Part shown: positions 7,600 through 14,810 of the stretch, in pieces
How the letters are laid out: every line of letters begins with the position of its first letter
Numbering within the stretch: position 1 is the stretch's first letter
DNA from: 2-01-FULL-49-17 sp964553025
Lineage (GTDB): Bacteria > Patescibacteriota > Minisyncoccia > 2-02-FULL-40-12 > GWA2-44-9
DNA length: 16,806 nucleotides
Reading direction: 5' to 3'
Assembly: GCA_964553025.1 (NCBI GenBank)
Contig: CAZKJF010000003.1
Location: forward strand, 1 to 16,806
Position numbers and translations under genes: made by a program
The notes under the pieces: model-generated
Database searches by the model: none
The model's input: only the letters and a program-made list of their open reading frames with translations
What the model was told of the DNA's origin: nothing

Positions 7600-9072
7600 T
7601 CAAGAATGAATGGTTTGTTTGATAAGTTCCTCGGCAACATTCGGGTTTGCTTTGCCCTTGGATTCCCGCATGATCATGCCGATCAGGAATTTCAGCGACG
7701 CTTCCTTGCCTTTTTTCAGATCTTCGACGGCTTTCGGATTGGCCTCGAGAACTTTTTGGACTACTGCTGCCAGTTCGCCCGAATCGGAAACTTGGGCCAA
7801 ATCTTTTTCTGTAATAATCTGCTCCGGCGTCCGGCCGGTGGCGAACATTTCGGCCAAGACGGTCTGCGCGGCCGAAGAGGAAATCTGCTTGTGAAAGACG
7901 CGCACCACCAGATCGGCGAATAATTCCGGCGTTACCTTGGTGTCCGTCGGTTCGGCGGAAATCTCAGCCAGGTGCTTCTGAAATTCAGTAATGGTGTAGT
8001 TGGAGGCGATTTTGTAGAGTCGCTCGATGTGCTCGGCTGCCGGGCGCTCCAAGTGCCGCAGATTCTCGAACGACAACAGTTCGCTCGCCGCATGTTCAAA
8101 GAAATTCCCCAACGGTTTATCCAGCGCAAACAGTTCAATATCCGCCGCGGGCAAGCCGTACTGCCGGGCGAACCGCTGGCGGCGCTGGGCCGGAAGCTCC
8201 GGCAAGCGGCCGCGGATTTCATCAATATCCGCATCCGAAAATGTCAGCGGGGGCAAATCCGGTTCGGGGAAATAGCGATAGTCGTGGGCTTCTTCTTTCG
8301 AGCGCTGGCTGAACGTCGCTTTTTTGACGTCGTCCCAGCCGCGGGTTTCTTGTATGATTTTTTCGCCGGCATCCAAAGCTTTGCCTTGGCGCTCGATCTC
8401 GAAATCAACCGCCGCGGCAGCGGCGCTGATCGAGTTCAAGTTTTTAATTTCAACTTTCGTGCCGTACGAGCCGTCAGGATTGCTCAAGGAAATATTGACT
8501 TCCACCCGCATCAGACCTTTTTCCATGTCAGCGTCGGAGGCACCCACGTATCGTAAAATCAGTTGGAATTCGGTGGCAAAATCGCGGACATCCTGGCCGG
8601 TTTCGAAATCCGGTTCAGTTACCAGTTCCATCAGCGGCGTTCCGGCCCGGTTATAATCCACCAGCGAGTAATCGCCCTTGTCATGCTGGAGGCGGCCGGC
8701 GTCTTCTTCGAGATGGATGCGGGTAATCCGGATCGTCTTGCCGCTTTTCAGCTCAAGCGTGCCATGCTCGCACAGAGGTTTTTGATACTGGGAAATTTGG
8801 TAGCCCTTGGGCAGATCGGGGTAGAAATAGTTTTTACGCTCGAAAAACGTGTCCCGGGCGATCGAGCACTGCAGCGCCAGTCCGGTCATGATGACCTTTT
8901 TGACGGCTTCTTCGTTGATAACCGGCAGGGTGCCGGGATGGCCCATGCAGATCGGGCACACATTAACGTTCGGGTGCTTCTCATCCGGATTATTCGGCGA
9001 ATCGCAAAACATTTTGGTCTTGGTTTTGAGGCCGACGTGAATCTCCAGCCCGATGACCGGCGTGTATTTCAT
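7600..9072 (-). CDS. gatB: Aspartyl/glutamyl-tRNA(Asn/Gln) amidotransferase subunit B
   Basis: GatB is the kinase/tRNA-binding subunit of GatCAB, which converts Glu-tRNA-Gln (and Asp-tRNA-Asn) to the amide form, so this organism probably lacks a direct GlnRS or AsnRS route. The 490 residues open with the family motif VIGLEIHVGL, then CPICMGHPGTLPVIN, EDAGRLQHD, SLVDYNRAGTPLMELV, and end in the helical YqeY-like tail with GKANPNVAEEL. One point differs: the zinc site has FCDS where many homologues have a C-x-C pair, leaving three cysteines; some GatB proteins lack this site entirely. gatA and gatC are not adjacent. The start is supported by the family N-terminus. Confidence 0.97.
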   Translation of the reverse strand: MKYTPVIGLEIHVGLKTKTKMFCDSPNNPDEKHPNVNVCPICMGHPGTLPVINEEAVKKVIMTGLALQCSIARDTFFERKNYFYPDLPKGYQISQYQKPLCEHGTLELKSGKTIRITRIHLEEDAGRLQHDKGDYSLVDYNRAGTPLMELVTEPDFETGQDVRDFATEFQLILRYVGASDADMEKGLMRVEVNISLSNPDGSYGTKVEIKNLNSISAAAAAVDFEIERQGKALDAGEKIIQETRGWDDVKKATFSQRSKEEAHDYRYFPEPDLPPLTFSDADIDEIRGRLPELPAQRRQRFARQYGLPAADIELFALDKPLGNFFEHAASELLSFENLRHLERPAAEHIERLYKIASNYTITEFQKHLAEISAEPTDTKVTPELFADLVVRVFHKQISSSAAQTVLAEMFATGRTPEQIITEKDLAQVSDSGELAAVVQKVLEANPKAVEDLKKGKEASLKFLIGMIMRESKGKANPNVAEELIKQTIHS

Positions 9073-9079
9073 AACCCTG

Positions 9080-9088
9080 ATGGTAGCA
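9080..9088 (-). promoter_or_regulatory. Extended -10 for gatB, start point next to the ATG
   Basis: The minus strand reads TGCTACCAT, an extended -10 (hexamer 4/6), ending 7 bases before the gatB ATG. No convincing -35 is seen; the upstream bases are the T-run of the tmk terminator. Transcription would begin at the ATG, giving a leaderless message. Confidence 0.4.
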
Positions 9089-9102
9089 CGATTTTTTGAA
9101 AG

Positions 9103-9127
9103 AAAAAAGGCCCGCGAAGCGGGCCTT
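9103..9127 (-). terminator. Rho-independent terminator of tmk
   Basis: A 9-bp perfect stem (9107-9115 with 9119-9127, loop GAA) is followed on the minus strand by six T (9103-9108, two of them shared with the stem foot). The tmk TAA (9126-9128) lies in the stem. Confidence 0.88.
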
Positions 9128-9821
9128 ACAGAATCGGATTCGGAATCAAATCGGGATTCTCTTGCTTGTGGCGGACGATTGTCTCAACGGTCGGCCAGAC
9201 GGCATCGAGGGCATCCTGGACACTGCCGTTAGCCGGAATTGAATAGCAGTTGAACGGATATATCTGCGCAAAGAGGTGGTAGAGATTGCTCGTGGCCAGC
9301 AGTTTGGAGCGCAGCTCATGGCCGTCCAGCTTCCTGCCTTTCCGCTTGAGCCGCTCCAGGGCGATATCCACGTCGACGTCCAGAATGAACACCGCGTCCG
9401 GCCAGATAAAATGTTCGCCCATCACTGCTTCAGTCATAGCCATCAGCTCGCGGATATCCGCCGAATCGGCAGCCCCGTAGACAAGCGACGGCCGGTAGCG
9501 ATCGGAGATCATGACGCAAAAATTTGTTCGGCTGGAAATGAACGGGATAACGCGGTCACGCACGTTCTGCTTGCTATCTGCCGCGTACCAGCCCTGGAAA
9601 ACCTTGGGGTGGTGAGCGTGCAATCCGTGCGGATCGAACAAATCCTTGTAGATCAAACGGCCGAAACTGCCCTCGCGATCCGGCTCTTTCGTCGTTTTAA
9701 TAGCGATATCGGGAAACTGCTTCCGCAGCCGATCCGCCAGCGCTTCAATGAGTTTTGATTTTCCGCAGCCGTCAATGCCGTCGACGGCCAGAAAAATCCC
9801 CGGATATGGATTGGGAATCAT
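9126..9821 (-). CDS. tmk: Thymidylate (dTMP) kinase family protein
   Basis: The enzyme phosphorylates dTMP to dTDP. From the ATG at 9821 it has 231 residues. The P-loop is GIDGCGKS (15-22); TKEPD follows where the family has an EPG motif; SDRYRPSLVYG is the DR(Y/H) motif; RLKRKGRKLDGHE sits in the LID region. The usual EPGGT sequence is diverged (EPDREGSFG), so substrate preference is less certain than the fold. A longer frame reaches 9944 but would cross the thyX terminator and start inside thyX, so it is rejected. It follows thyX, the previous enzyme of the pathway, though a terminator and promoter lie between. Confidence 0.88.
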   Translation of the reverse strand: MIPNPYPGIFLAVDGIDGCGKSKLIEALADRLRKQFPDIAIKTTKEPDREGSFGRLIYKDLFDPHGLHAHHPKVFQGWYAADSKQNVRDRVIPFISSRTNFCVMISDRYRPSLVYGAADSADIRELMAMTEAVMGEHFIWPDAVFILDVDVDIALERLKRKGRKLDGHELRSKLLATSNLYHLFAQIYPFNCYSIPANGSVQDALDAVWPTVETIVRHKQENPDLIPNPIL

Positions 9822-9838
9822 GCAAAGGACCTGGGGAC

Positions 9839-9866
9839 ATTCTAAAGAAATCCGGAGTAAAAACAA
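9839..9866 (-). promoter_or_regulatory. Probable tmk promoter
   Basis: On the minus strand TTGTTT (9861-9866) and TAGAAT (9839-9844, 5/6) are 16 bases apart. The start point would be near 9832, about 10 bases before the ATG. The -35 coincides with the T-run of the thyX terminator. Confidence 0.4.
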
Positions 9867-9887
9867 GAGGCCCCGGAACGGGGCCTC
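9859..9887 (-). terminator. Rho-independent terminator of thyX
   Basis: A 9-bp perfect GC-rich stem (9867-9875 with 9879-9887, loop GAA) is followed on the minus strand by TTGTTTTT. The thyX TGA (9886-9888) overlaps the stem foot. Confidence 0.85.
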
Positions 9888-11325
9888 ACGAGGCGGCGAA
9901 TTCTTTGATGGGTTTGAAGTCGCCGTAGTGCAGGTAGCGGGCAAAGAGCTTGGCCGACAGGGGAAAATTCTTCTTCACGACGTCCCACTCGAACTTCGCA
10001 TAGGCGCGAATTTCAGCCTGGGCGTGGCTGTCGCCGCGGAGCGACAGAAAGTTGAACGAGCCGCCGAGCGGTTCGCTCCGAAGGGTTTCGACATAAAAGA
10101 CGTACGGCAGAATCATGGCCGCGATTTCCGGCTCGGCGCCGAGAATCCGCAACCGATGATATCGTTCGCAGCAGCGTTCATAATGATTCTGAACGAGCGT
10201 GCGGATGATTTCGTTATCCGAATCGTTCATCGGCGAATAGGTGTATGCGCCGACTTTGCCTTCCTGGACGCGAAACCGCTCCGGCAGATACAATTCCCTA
10301 TTCGCCGCAATCCGGTCAAAATTCGGCGTCAGTTCGGTCCAGGCGCCCTTGCGGTGCCGCACCCACTGGCGAAACACGTGAATCGGCATCGCCAGCCGCA
10401 TCTGAATTCCGGCATGATCAAAGGCCTGGGCTGGATTCGGGAAATCATCAAGCGCGGCAATGCAGAGCGCATCGCTCCCGTAGGTGCCGATCAATTCAAA
10501 CCGGCCATGATCCAGCACTTGGGCTGCATACATCGGCAAAATGGACGGGCGCGGCAGAACGGGTTTTCCGTCCGCCACCCAGGAGAAATCCTGAATCTGG
10601 GGATGCTCGCAATACGATTTGTACGCCCACGGCGTCCAGCACTGAAGGATCTCGGCGATCACCTTCCGAATTTGCCAGAACTCCGTATGCTCCTGCCGCG
10701 TCGGAACATTCCACCATGACAGAAAATTGAAGAGCTCTCGAAGAGAGATTGTCATGTAGAATTTAGTATAGAAACGATACAGCTGGACATAACGAGCCAT
10801 TTCTTTGGCGACGCCGATGCCAACCAATTCGCCGTACAGCCGTTGGGCCTCCTGCTCCGCGGCATTAAATTCCGCCGCCACTTTCCCCTCTTGACCTGAC
10901 GGCATATAGTACGCGCTGTCGATGACGGAATAGCGCCCCGAAAATTCGTTGAAGCTGGCAAACAGGCGGAAAAACGGCTGGGCAAAACAAATCGGAGTCT
11001 CGACCCGAAGCCGGAACATGACGCCGCCTTCAAACGGCGTTACATGCCGATCGCGCTTGAGAAAATTGACGAGGCCCTGGGCCTTTTCGCTGACTTCGGC
11101 CGAGTCACGATCCGTGGAAACCCGGGCGCTTCGGATAATAGCCGGGTCCTGCAGCAAATCTTCCGTTGAAATTCCGAAACGATCGCCGGAAAGCTTGGCC
11201 CAGCCCTCGGGATCATTCTCCTTGGGTACACGGACAAAGACGCCGTCAACCTCGATTTTAGTGTGGCCGCAACTGAATTCTCTGCGAGGATTGAAATTTT
11301 CAACGAGCGATTGGATGTTTGACAC
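9886..11325 (-). CDS. thyX: Flavin-dependent thymidylate synthase, tandem two-domain form with split motifs
   Basis: ThyX makes dTMP from dUMP using FAD and methylene-tetrahydrofolate. Usual chains are ~220-250 residues; this one has 479 and looks like two ThyX domains in a row. The first (about 65-245) has HVTPFEG (94-100) and SFNEFSGRY (124-132), but FRL (119-121) replaces the RHR of the signature. It keeps R178 and R196, yet FLSWW (201-205) replaces FLxLR. The second (about 285-475) has RQWVRHR (319-325) and FLSLRGDSHAQAEIR (426-440), but AWTELTPNF replaces SxNExSxRY. The GTG at 11325 is preferred: CCGGAG precedes it, and the alternative TTG at 11352 overlaps the -10. tmk is next downstream. 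Confidence 0.9.
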   Translation of the reverse strand: MSNIQSLVENFNPRREFSCGHTKIEVDGVFVRVPKENDPEGWAKLSGDRFGISTEDLLQDPAIIRSARVSTDRDSAEVSEKAQGLVNFLKRDRHVTPFEGGVMFRLRVETPICFAQPFFRLFASFNEFSGRYSVIDSAYYMPSGQEGKVAAEFNAAEQEAQRLYGELVGIGVAKEMARYVQLYRFYTKFYMTISLRELFNFLSWWNVPTRQEHTEFWQIRKVIAEILQCWTPWAYKSYCEHPQIQDFSWVADGKPVLPRPSILPMYAAQVLDHGRFELIGTYGSDALCIAALDDFPNPAQAFDHAGIQMRLAMPIHVFRQWVRHRKGAWTELTPNFDRIAANRELYLPERFRVQEGKVGAYTYSPMNDSDNEIIRTLVQNHYERCCERYHRLRILGAEPEIAAMILPYVFYVETLRSEPLGGSFNFLSLRGDSHAQAEIRAYAKFEWDVVKKNFPLSAKLFARYLHYGDFKPIKEFAAS

Positions 11326-11342
11326 ACTGTACTCCGGCAGGT

Positions 11343-11351
11343 ATCGTAGCA
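11343..11351 (-). promoter_or_regulatory. Extended -10 for thyX
   Basis: The minus strand reads TGCTACGAT (TGn plus 4/6 hexamer), just after the hairpin at 11363-11400. The start point would be near 11336, leaving a leader of about 10 bases that still holds the CCGGAG site before the GTG start. The -35 is not clear. Confidence 0.4.
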
Positions 11352-11362
11352 AATTTTTTGAA

Positions 11363-11400
11363 ATTGAACAGGCCCCGGCGAACGCCGGGGCCTGTTCAAT
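11363..11400 (-). terminator. 17-bp hairpin after rplK
   Basis: The arms 11363-11379 and 11384-11400 are perfect complements with a CG-closed loop. It lies 9 bases beyond the rplK stop. The following minus-strand bases (TTCAAAAAATTT) are not a clean T-run, so termination may be incomplete and some thyX could be read from the secE operon. Confidence 0.7.
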
Positions 11401-11409
11401 AAGAGCTCT

Positions 11410-11832
11410 TTATTTGACTTCGATGCCCATCGAGCGGGCGGTGCCTTCGACGATCTTCATCGCCGCTTCAACGTCATTGGCATTCAGATCGGCCATTTTT
11501 TGCTCGGCGATCTTGCGAACCTGATCCTTCGTAACCTTGCCGACCTTCTGCTTGTTGGGGACGCCAGAACCTTTTTCCAAACCCGCAGCCGAGCGCAGCA
11601 AATATGCCGCCGGCGGGGTCTTAAACTTCAGCGAGAACGTGCGGTCTTCATAGATCGTCACCTCAACCGGAATAACTTGGCCTTTCTGGTCTTTGGTCGC
11701 TTCGTTGACCTGGGCCATGAACTGCTGGAGGTTCAAACCATGGGGACCCAAAGCCTGGCCGATTTTGGCCGGCTCCAGGGCGCCGGCGGTCACTTGCAGT
11801 TTGGCGATCGTTTTTATTTTTTTGGCTGCCAT
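11410..11832 (-). CDS. rplK: 50S ribosomal protein L11
   Basis: L11 forms the GTPase-associated centre with 23S rRNA. The 140 residues match along their length: KTPPAAYLLRSAAGLEKGSGVPNK and the C-terminal EGTARSMGI are canonical. The N-terminal loop is not. Most bacteria have P-x-P-P-V-G-P-A-L-G; here it is PAKIGQALG (21-29), one residue shorter with three of the prolines gone. The gene ends the secE-nusG-rplK unit, 46 bases after nusG. rplA, normally the next gene, is absent; a hairpin and thyX follow instead. No clear Shine-Dalgarno sequence is seen. Confidence 0.96.
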   Translation of the reverse strand: MAAKKIKTIAKLQVTAGALEPAKIGQALGPHGLNLQQFMAQVNEATKDQKGQVIPVEVTIYEDRTFSLKFKTPPAAYLLRSAAGLEKGSGVPNKQKVGKVTKDQVRKIAEQKMADLNANDVEAAMKIVEGTARSMGIEVK

Positions 11833-11848
11833 ATATTTGATATATCCG

Positions 11849-11871
11849 GCGGGGCGAGAAGCGCGCTCCGC
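11849..11871 (-). other. Possible hairpin between nusG and rplK
   Basis: An 8-bp stem (11849-11856 with 11864-11871) with one A-C mismatch and a 7-base loop lies in the 46-base gap before rplK. It could affect rplK translation or message processing. No T-run follows, so it is not a terminator. Support is weak. Confidence 0.3.
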
Positions 11872-11878
11872 TGTTTGG

Positions 11879-12424
11879 TTATAATTTCTTAATCTGAAGG
11901 AAATCCAGATCCACCGGCGTTTCCCGGCCGAAAATGGTGACCAGTACTTTGGCTCGGCCCTTTTCGGTATCGATTTCCGAAATCTTGCCGTCGAAATCCT
12001 TGAACGGACCGTCCACGATCTTCACACGATCGCCGACTTCGACATCGATCTTGTACTTCGGCTCTTCGACGCCCATGCGCTTCATGAGGCCTTCGATTTC
12101 CATGTCCGAGAGCGGAGTCGGCGTCGTGCCGGCGCCGATGAAGCCCGTTACATTGGGCGTATTGCGGACCACGTACCAGGACGCGTCGTCTACGATCATT
12201 TCCACCAGTACGTAGCCGGGATAGATCTTTTCCTCGATAGTCTCGCGCTTGCCGCCTTTGATTTTGATTTTCTTTTCTTTCGGCACAAGCACGCTGAAAA
12301 TGCGATCTTCAAATCCGAGCGATTCGATACGCTGTTTTAAGTTGCGGGCGACGTTATCTTCATACCCGGAATAGGTATGGATCGCGTACCAATGTCGTTC
12401 TCCGGTGACAACCTGTTTCGGCAT
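11879..12424 (-). CDS. nusG: Transcription termination/antitermination protein NusG
   Basis: NusG binds RNA polymerase and couples it to Rho or the ribosome. The 181 residues show the NGN domain (WYAIHTYSGYEDNVARNLKQRIE at 12-34; YPGYVLVEMIVDDASWYVVRNTPNVTGFIG) and the C-terminal KOW domain (VGDRVKIVDGPFKDFDGKISEID). Length is typical. The ATG lies one base after the secE stop, so translation is probably coupled. rplK follows, the standard bacterial order. Confidence 0.97.
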   Translation of the reverse strand: MPKQVVTGERHWYAIHTYSGYEDNVARNLKQRIESLGFEDRIFSVLVPKEKKIKIKGGKRETIEEKIYPGYVLVEMIVDDASWYVVRNTPNVTGFIGAGTTPTPLSDMEIEGLMKRMGVEEPKYKIDVEVGDRVKIVDGPFKDFDGKISEIDTEKGRAKVLVTIFGRETPVDLDFLQIKKL

Positions 12425-12425
12425 G

Positions 12426-12611
12426 TTATTGAAGGATATATTTAGTGAGCAAAGTCTGAAAGCCGAGATCGAGAAGGCCTAAAACAACAGCGACGCCGAT
12501 GCTTAAACCGACGACGACTAGCGTGTAGACGACCAGCTGGCGCTGGGTCGGCCAGACGACCTTAGCCATTTCAGCTCGAACTTCTCTGAAAAATTGTACG
12601 ATTTTACTCAT
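12426..12611 (-). CDS. secE: Preprotein translocase subunit SecE
   Basis: A 61-residue single-span SecE, the minimal form found in most bacteria other than enterics. The amphipathic start carries the conserved FFREVRAEMAKVVWPTQRQ (about 7-25), followed by one membrane helix (VYTLVVVGLSIGVAVVLGLLDLGF). SecE clamps SecY in the SecYEG channel. It leads the secE-nusG-rplK unit from a strong promoter. The ATG has no Shine-Dalgarno sequence. Confidence 0.95.
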   Translation of the reverse strand: MSKIVQFFREVRAEMAKVVWPTQRQLVVYTLVVVGLSIGVAVVLGLLDLGFQTLLTKYILQ

Positions 12612-12623
12612 TTTTCTATTTTA

Positions 12624-12641
12624 AAACGCCGGGTGGCGTTT
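12624..12641 (-). other. Hairpin near the 5' end of the secE leader
   Basis: A 7-bp stem (AAACGCC with GGCGTTT, 4-base loop) is followed on the minus strand by TTTAAAA. It lies just after the proposed start point (about 12646) and before the secE ATG. It could act as a weak attenuator or protect the 5' end. It might alternatively serve as the gyrB terminator, since nothing else lies beyond the gyrB stop. Confidence 0.45.
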
Positions 12642-12652
12642 GGTATGTCTCA

Positions 12653-12681
12653 ATCATACCAGAAGCCGGGCATCGTGTCAA
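12653..12681 (-). promoter_or_regulatory. Strong sigma-70 promoter of secE-nusG-rplK
   Basis: On the minus strand a perfect -35 TTGACA (12676-12681) and TATGAT (12653-12658, 5/6) are exactly 17 bases apart, with an extended TGG before the -10. It begins right after the gyrB stop at 12686. The leader is about 35 bases. Confidence 0.85.
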
Positions 12682-12685
12682 AGCC

Positions 12686-14767
12686 CTAAATATCGAGGTT
12701 TTGCACGCTCTTGGCGTGGGTTTGAATAAACTTTTTGCGGGGCAAAACATCCGAGCCCATGAGAATATCGAAGACGCGATCGGCCGATTGGGCGTCCTTG
12801 ACGCCGACCTGCAGGAGAATGCGATTTTCAGGGTTCAGGGTCGTCTCCCAAAGCTGATCCGGGTTCATTTCGCCGAGACCTTTGTAGCGCTGAATGGAAA
12901 CGCCGGCGACCTTAACGTCCTCGCCCGCGGCGATGCCGTCTCCTTCGGCCGCGCCGTCTCCGTCCGCGACTGAACTCACTTCCCAGTCGCTCAATTCTTC
13001 TTTGCCTTTCTTGGTCTTGGCTTTCTCGCCGGCATCGCGGCGAAGTTCGTTCAGGACCATATCGCGCTCGGCGTCGTTATACGCGTAGCGGGCCTTGGTT
13101 CCCTTTTGGATCTTGTAGAGGGGCGGCTGGGCGATATATAAATGACCCTTCTCGATGACTTGCGGGAAGTATCGATAGAAAAGCGTCAACAGCAAGGTGC
13201 GGATATGCGCTCCGTCCACGTCGGCATCGGTCATGATTACGATCTTGTGATAGCGGAGCTTCTCAAGGTCGAACTCTTCAGCGATAGCGGTGCCCATCGC
13301 GATCACCAGATTCCGGATTTCCTGGGATGCGAGCATTTTGTCCAGGCGCGCTTTTTCGACGTTCAAGATTTTGCCGCGAAGCGGCAAAATCGCCTGGGTA
13401 TGGCGGTTGCGGGCTTGCTTGGATGACCCGCCGGCCGAATCGCCTTCGACGATGAACAGTTCCGATTCGCTGGCGTTGCGGCTTGAACAGTCGGCTAATT
13501 TGCCCGGCAAAGTCATGCCTTCCAGAGCGCCTTTGCGCAAGACGGTATCGCGAGCAGCCTTGGCCGCCAAGCGAGCCTTGGAAGCCAAGATAACTTTTTC
13601 CAAAATGGACCGAGCGTCGTTGGGATTACGCTCCAGCCAGTCGGTGAACTCGATATTCATGACGGTTTCCAATGCCGTACGCGCGTCCGGCGTGCCTAAT
13701 TTGGCCTTGGTTTGGCCCTCAAACTGCGGGTCGCGGAGCTTCACCGAAATAACCGTGGTCAGACCTTCGCGGACGTCTTCGCCCGACAGATTGTCGTCCT
13801 TTTCTTTGAGAAATGCGTTCTTGCGGGCATAGTCGTTCAAAACCCGCGTCAGCGCGGAGCGGAAACCCGTTAAATGCATGCCGCCCTCGGTGGTGTGGAT
13901 ATTATTGGCAAACGATAACTCCCGGCTTGTCAGCTCTTCGATATATTGAAGCGCGACTTCGACATACATATTGTTCTGTTCCTTGCCGACGTAGAAGATA
14001 TTTTTATGCTTGGTTTCCTCGCCGTGATTCAAAAAACCGACATACGATATGATGCCGCCTTCGAAATAGAACGTATAATCGGAAGAATATGTTTTCTTGT
14101 CTTTGCCCTCCCCGACGATCAGCGGCGCCCGTTCGTCTTTGACGGTAATCTTGACCCCTCTGGTCAGGTAGGCCTGCTGGCGGAGATGGTTCAAAATGAC
14201 GGTCAGATCAAAATCCGTGGTGCTGAAAATGGTCGGATCAGGCTGGAACGTGATGGTGGTACCCGTGCGATTGGTCTTGGCTACTTTTTTGACCGGCGCG
14301 AGCGGCTTGCCGACCTTGTATTCCTGCAGGTACACGTCGGGCGCGCGATGCACCTCGGCTTTCATGTACGTCGAGAGCGCATTGACGACGGATAAGCCGA
14401 CGCCGTGGAGACCGCCGGAAACTTTGTAGGCGCCTTCGTCGAATTTGCCGCCGGCATGGAGGGTTGTAGCCGCCGTTTCCAAGGCTGATTTCTTGGTTTT
14501 CGGGTGAATATCGGTCGGAATGCCGCGGCCGTCGTCAGTAACGCGGACCATGTGGTCGGGCAAGAGCGCAACTTCGATATTTTTGGCGTGGCCGGCCATA
14601 GCCTCGTCGAGCGAGTTGTCGAACACTTCCCAAATCAAATGATGGAGTCCGTCCGGACCCGTAGAACCGATATACATGCCCGGCCGCTTGCGGACGGGCT
14701 CGAGGCCTTCCAAGACCTGGATATCTTTGGCGGAATATCCTGTGTTTTTGGCGTCTTTTTCAGGCAT
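12686..14767 (-). CDS. gyrB: DNA gyrase subunit B
   Basis: The ATPase subunit of gyrase, 693 residues. The GHKL ATPase domain shows RKRPGMYIGSTG, FDNSLDEAMAG, TDDGRGIP and GGLHGVGLSVVNALS. The TOPRIM domain has FIVEGDSAGGSSKQARNR with catalytic E441, and DADVDGAHIRTLLLTLFYRYF from about 511. The tail has QRYKGLGEMNPDQLWETT and ends KSVQNLDI. It lacks the ~165-residue insert of E. coli GyrB and instead has a short acidic, Gly/Ala-rich linker (VADGDGAAEGDGIAAGED) before QRYKGLGEMN. ParE is the alternative, but the motif set and the length favour GyrB; gyrA is not in the window. Confidence 0.93.
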   Translation of the reverse strand: MPEKDAKNTGYSAKDIQVLEGLEPVRKRPGMYIGSTGPDGLHHLIWEVFDNSLDEAMAGHAKNIEVALLPDHMVRVTDDGRGIPTDIHPKTKKSALETAATTLHAGGKFDEGAYKVSGGLHGVGLSVVNALSTYMKAEVHRAPDVYLQEYKVGKPLAPVKKVAKTNRTGTTITFQPDPTIFSTTDFDLTVILNHLRQQAYLTRGVKITVKDERAPLIVGEGKDKKTYSSDYTFYFEGGIISYVGFLNHGEETKHKNIFYVGKEQNNMYVEVALQYIEELTSRELSFANNIHTTEGGMHLTGFRSALTRVLNDYARKNAFLKEKDDNLSGEDVREGLTTVISVKLRDPQFEGQTKAKLGTPDARTALETVMNIEFTDWLERNPNDARSILEKVILASKARLAAKAARDTVLRKGALEGMTLPGKLADCSSRNASESELFIVEGDSAGGSSKQARNRHTQAILPLRGKILNVEKARLDKMLASQEIRNLVIAMGTAIAEEFDLEKLRYHKIVIMTDADVDGAHIRTLLLTLFYRYFPQVIEKGHLYIAQPPLYKIQKGTKARYAYNDAERDMVLNELRRDAGEKAKTKKGKEELSDWEVSSVADGDGAAEGDGIAAGEDVKVAGVSIQRYKGLGEMNPDQLWETTLNPENRILLQVGVKDAQSADRVFDILMGSDVLPRKKFIQTHAKSVQNLDI

Positions 14768-14780
14768 AAACAGTAGCTAT

Positions 14781-14809
14781 ATTCTAGCATTTTGCTACCC
14801 ACAAATCAA
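14781..14809 (-). promoter_or_regulatory. Probable gyrB promoter with a very short leader
   Basis: On the minus strand TTGATT (14804-14809, 4/6) and TAGAAT (14781-14786, 5/6) are 17 bases apart, with an extended TGC. The start point would be near 14774, leaving about 6 bases before the ATG and no room for a Shine-Dalgarno site. Confidence 0.6.
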
Positions 14810-14810
14810 T

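Noticed and set aside
9822..9944. An N-terminal extension of tmk of 41 codons
   Set aside because: It would cross the thyX terminator and begin inside thyX. The P-loop position fits the ATG at 9821.
9748..10719. A 323-codon plus-strand frame
   Set aside because: It lies antisense to the recognisable thyX and the start of tmk; no family features are seen.
11326..11352. An upstream TTG start for thyX
   Set aside because: The TTG falls within the proposed -10 element, while the GTG at 11325 has a CCGGAG site at good spacing.
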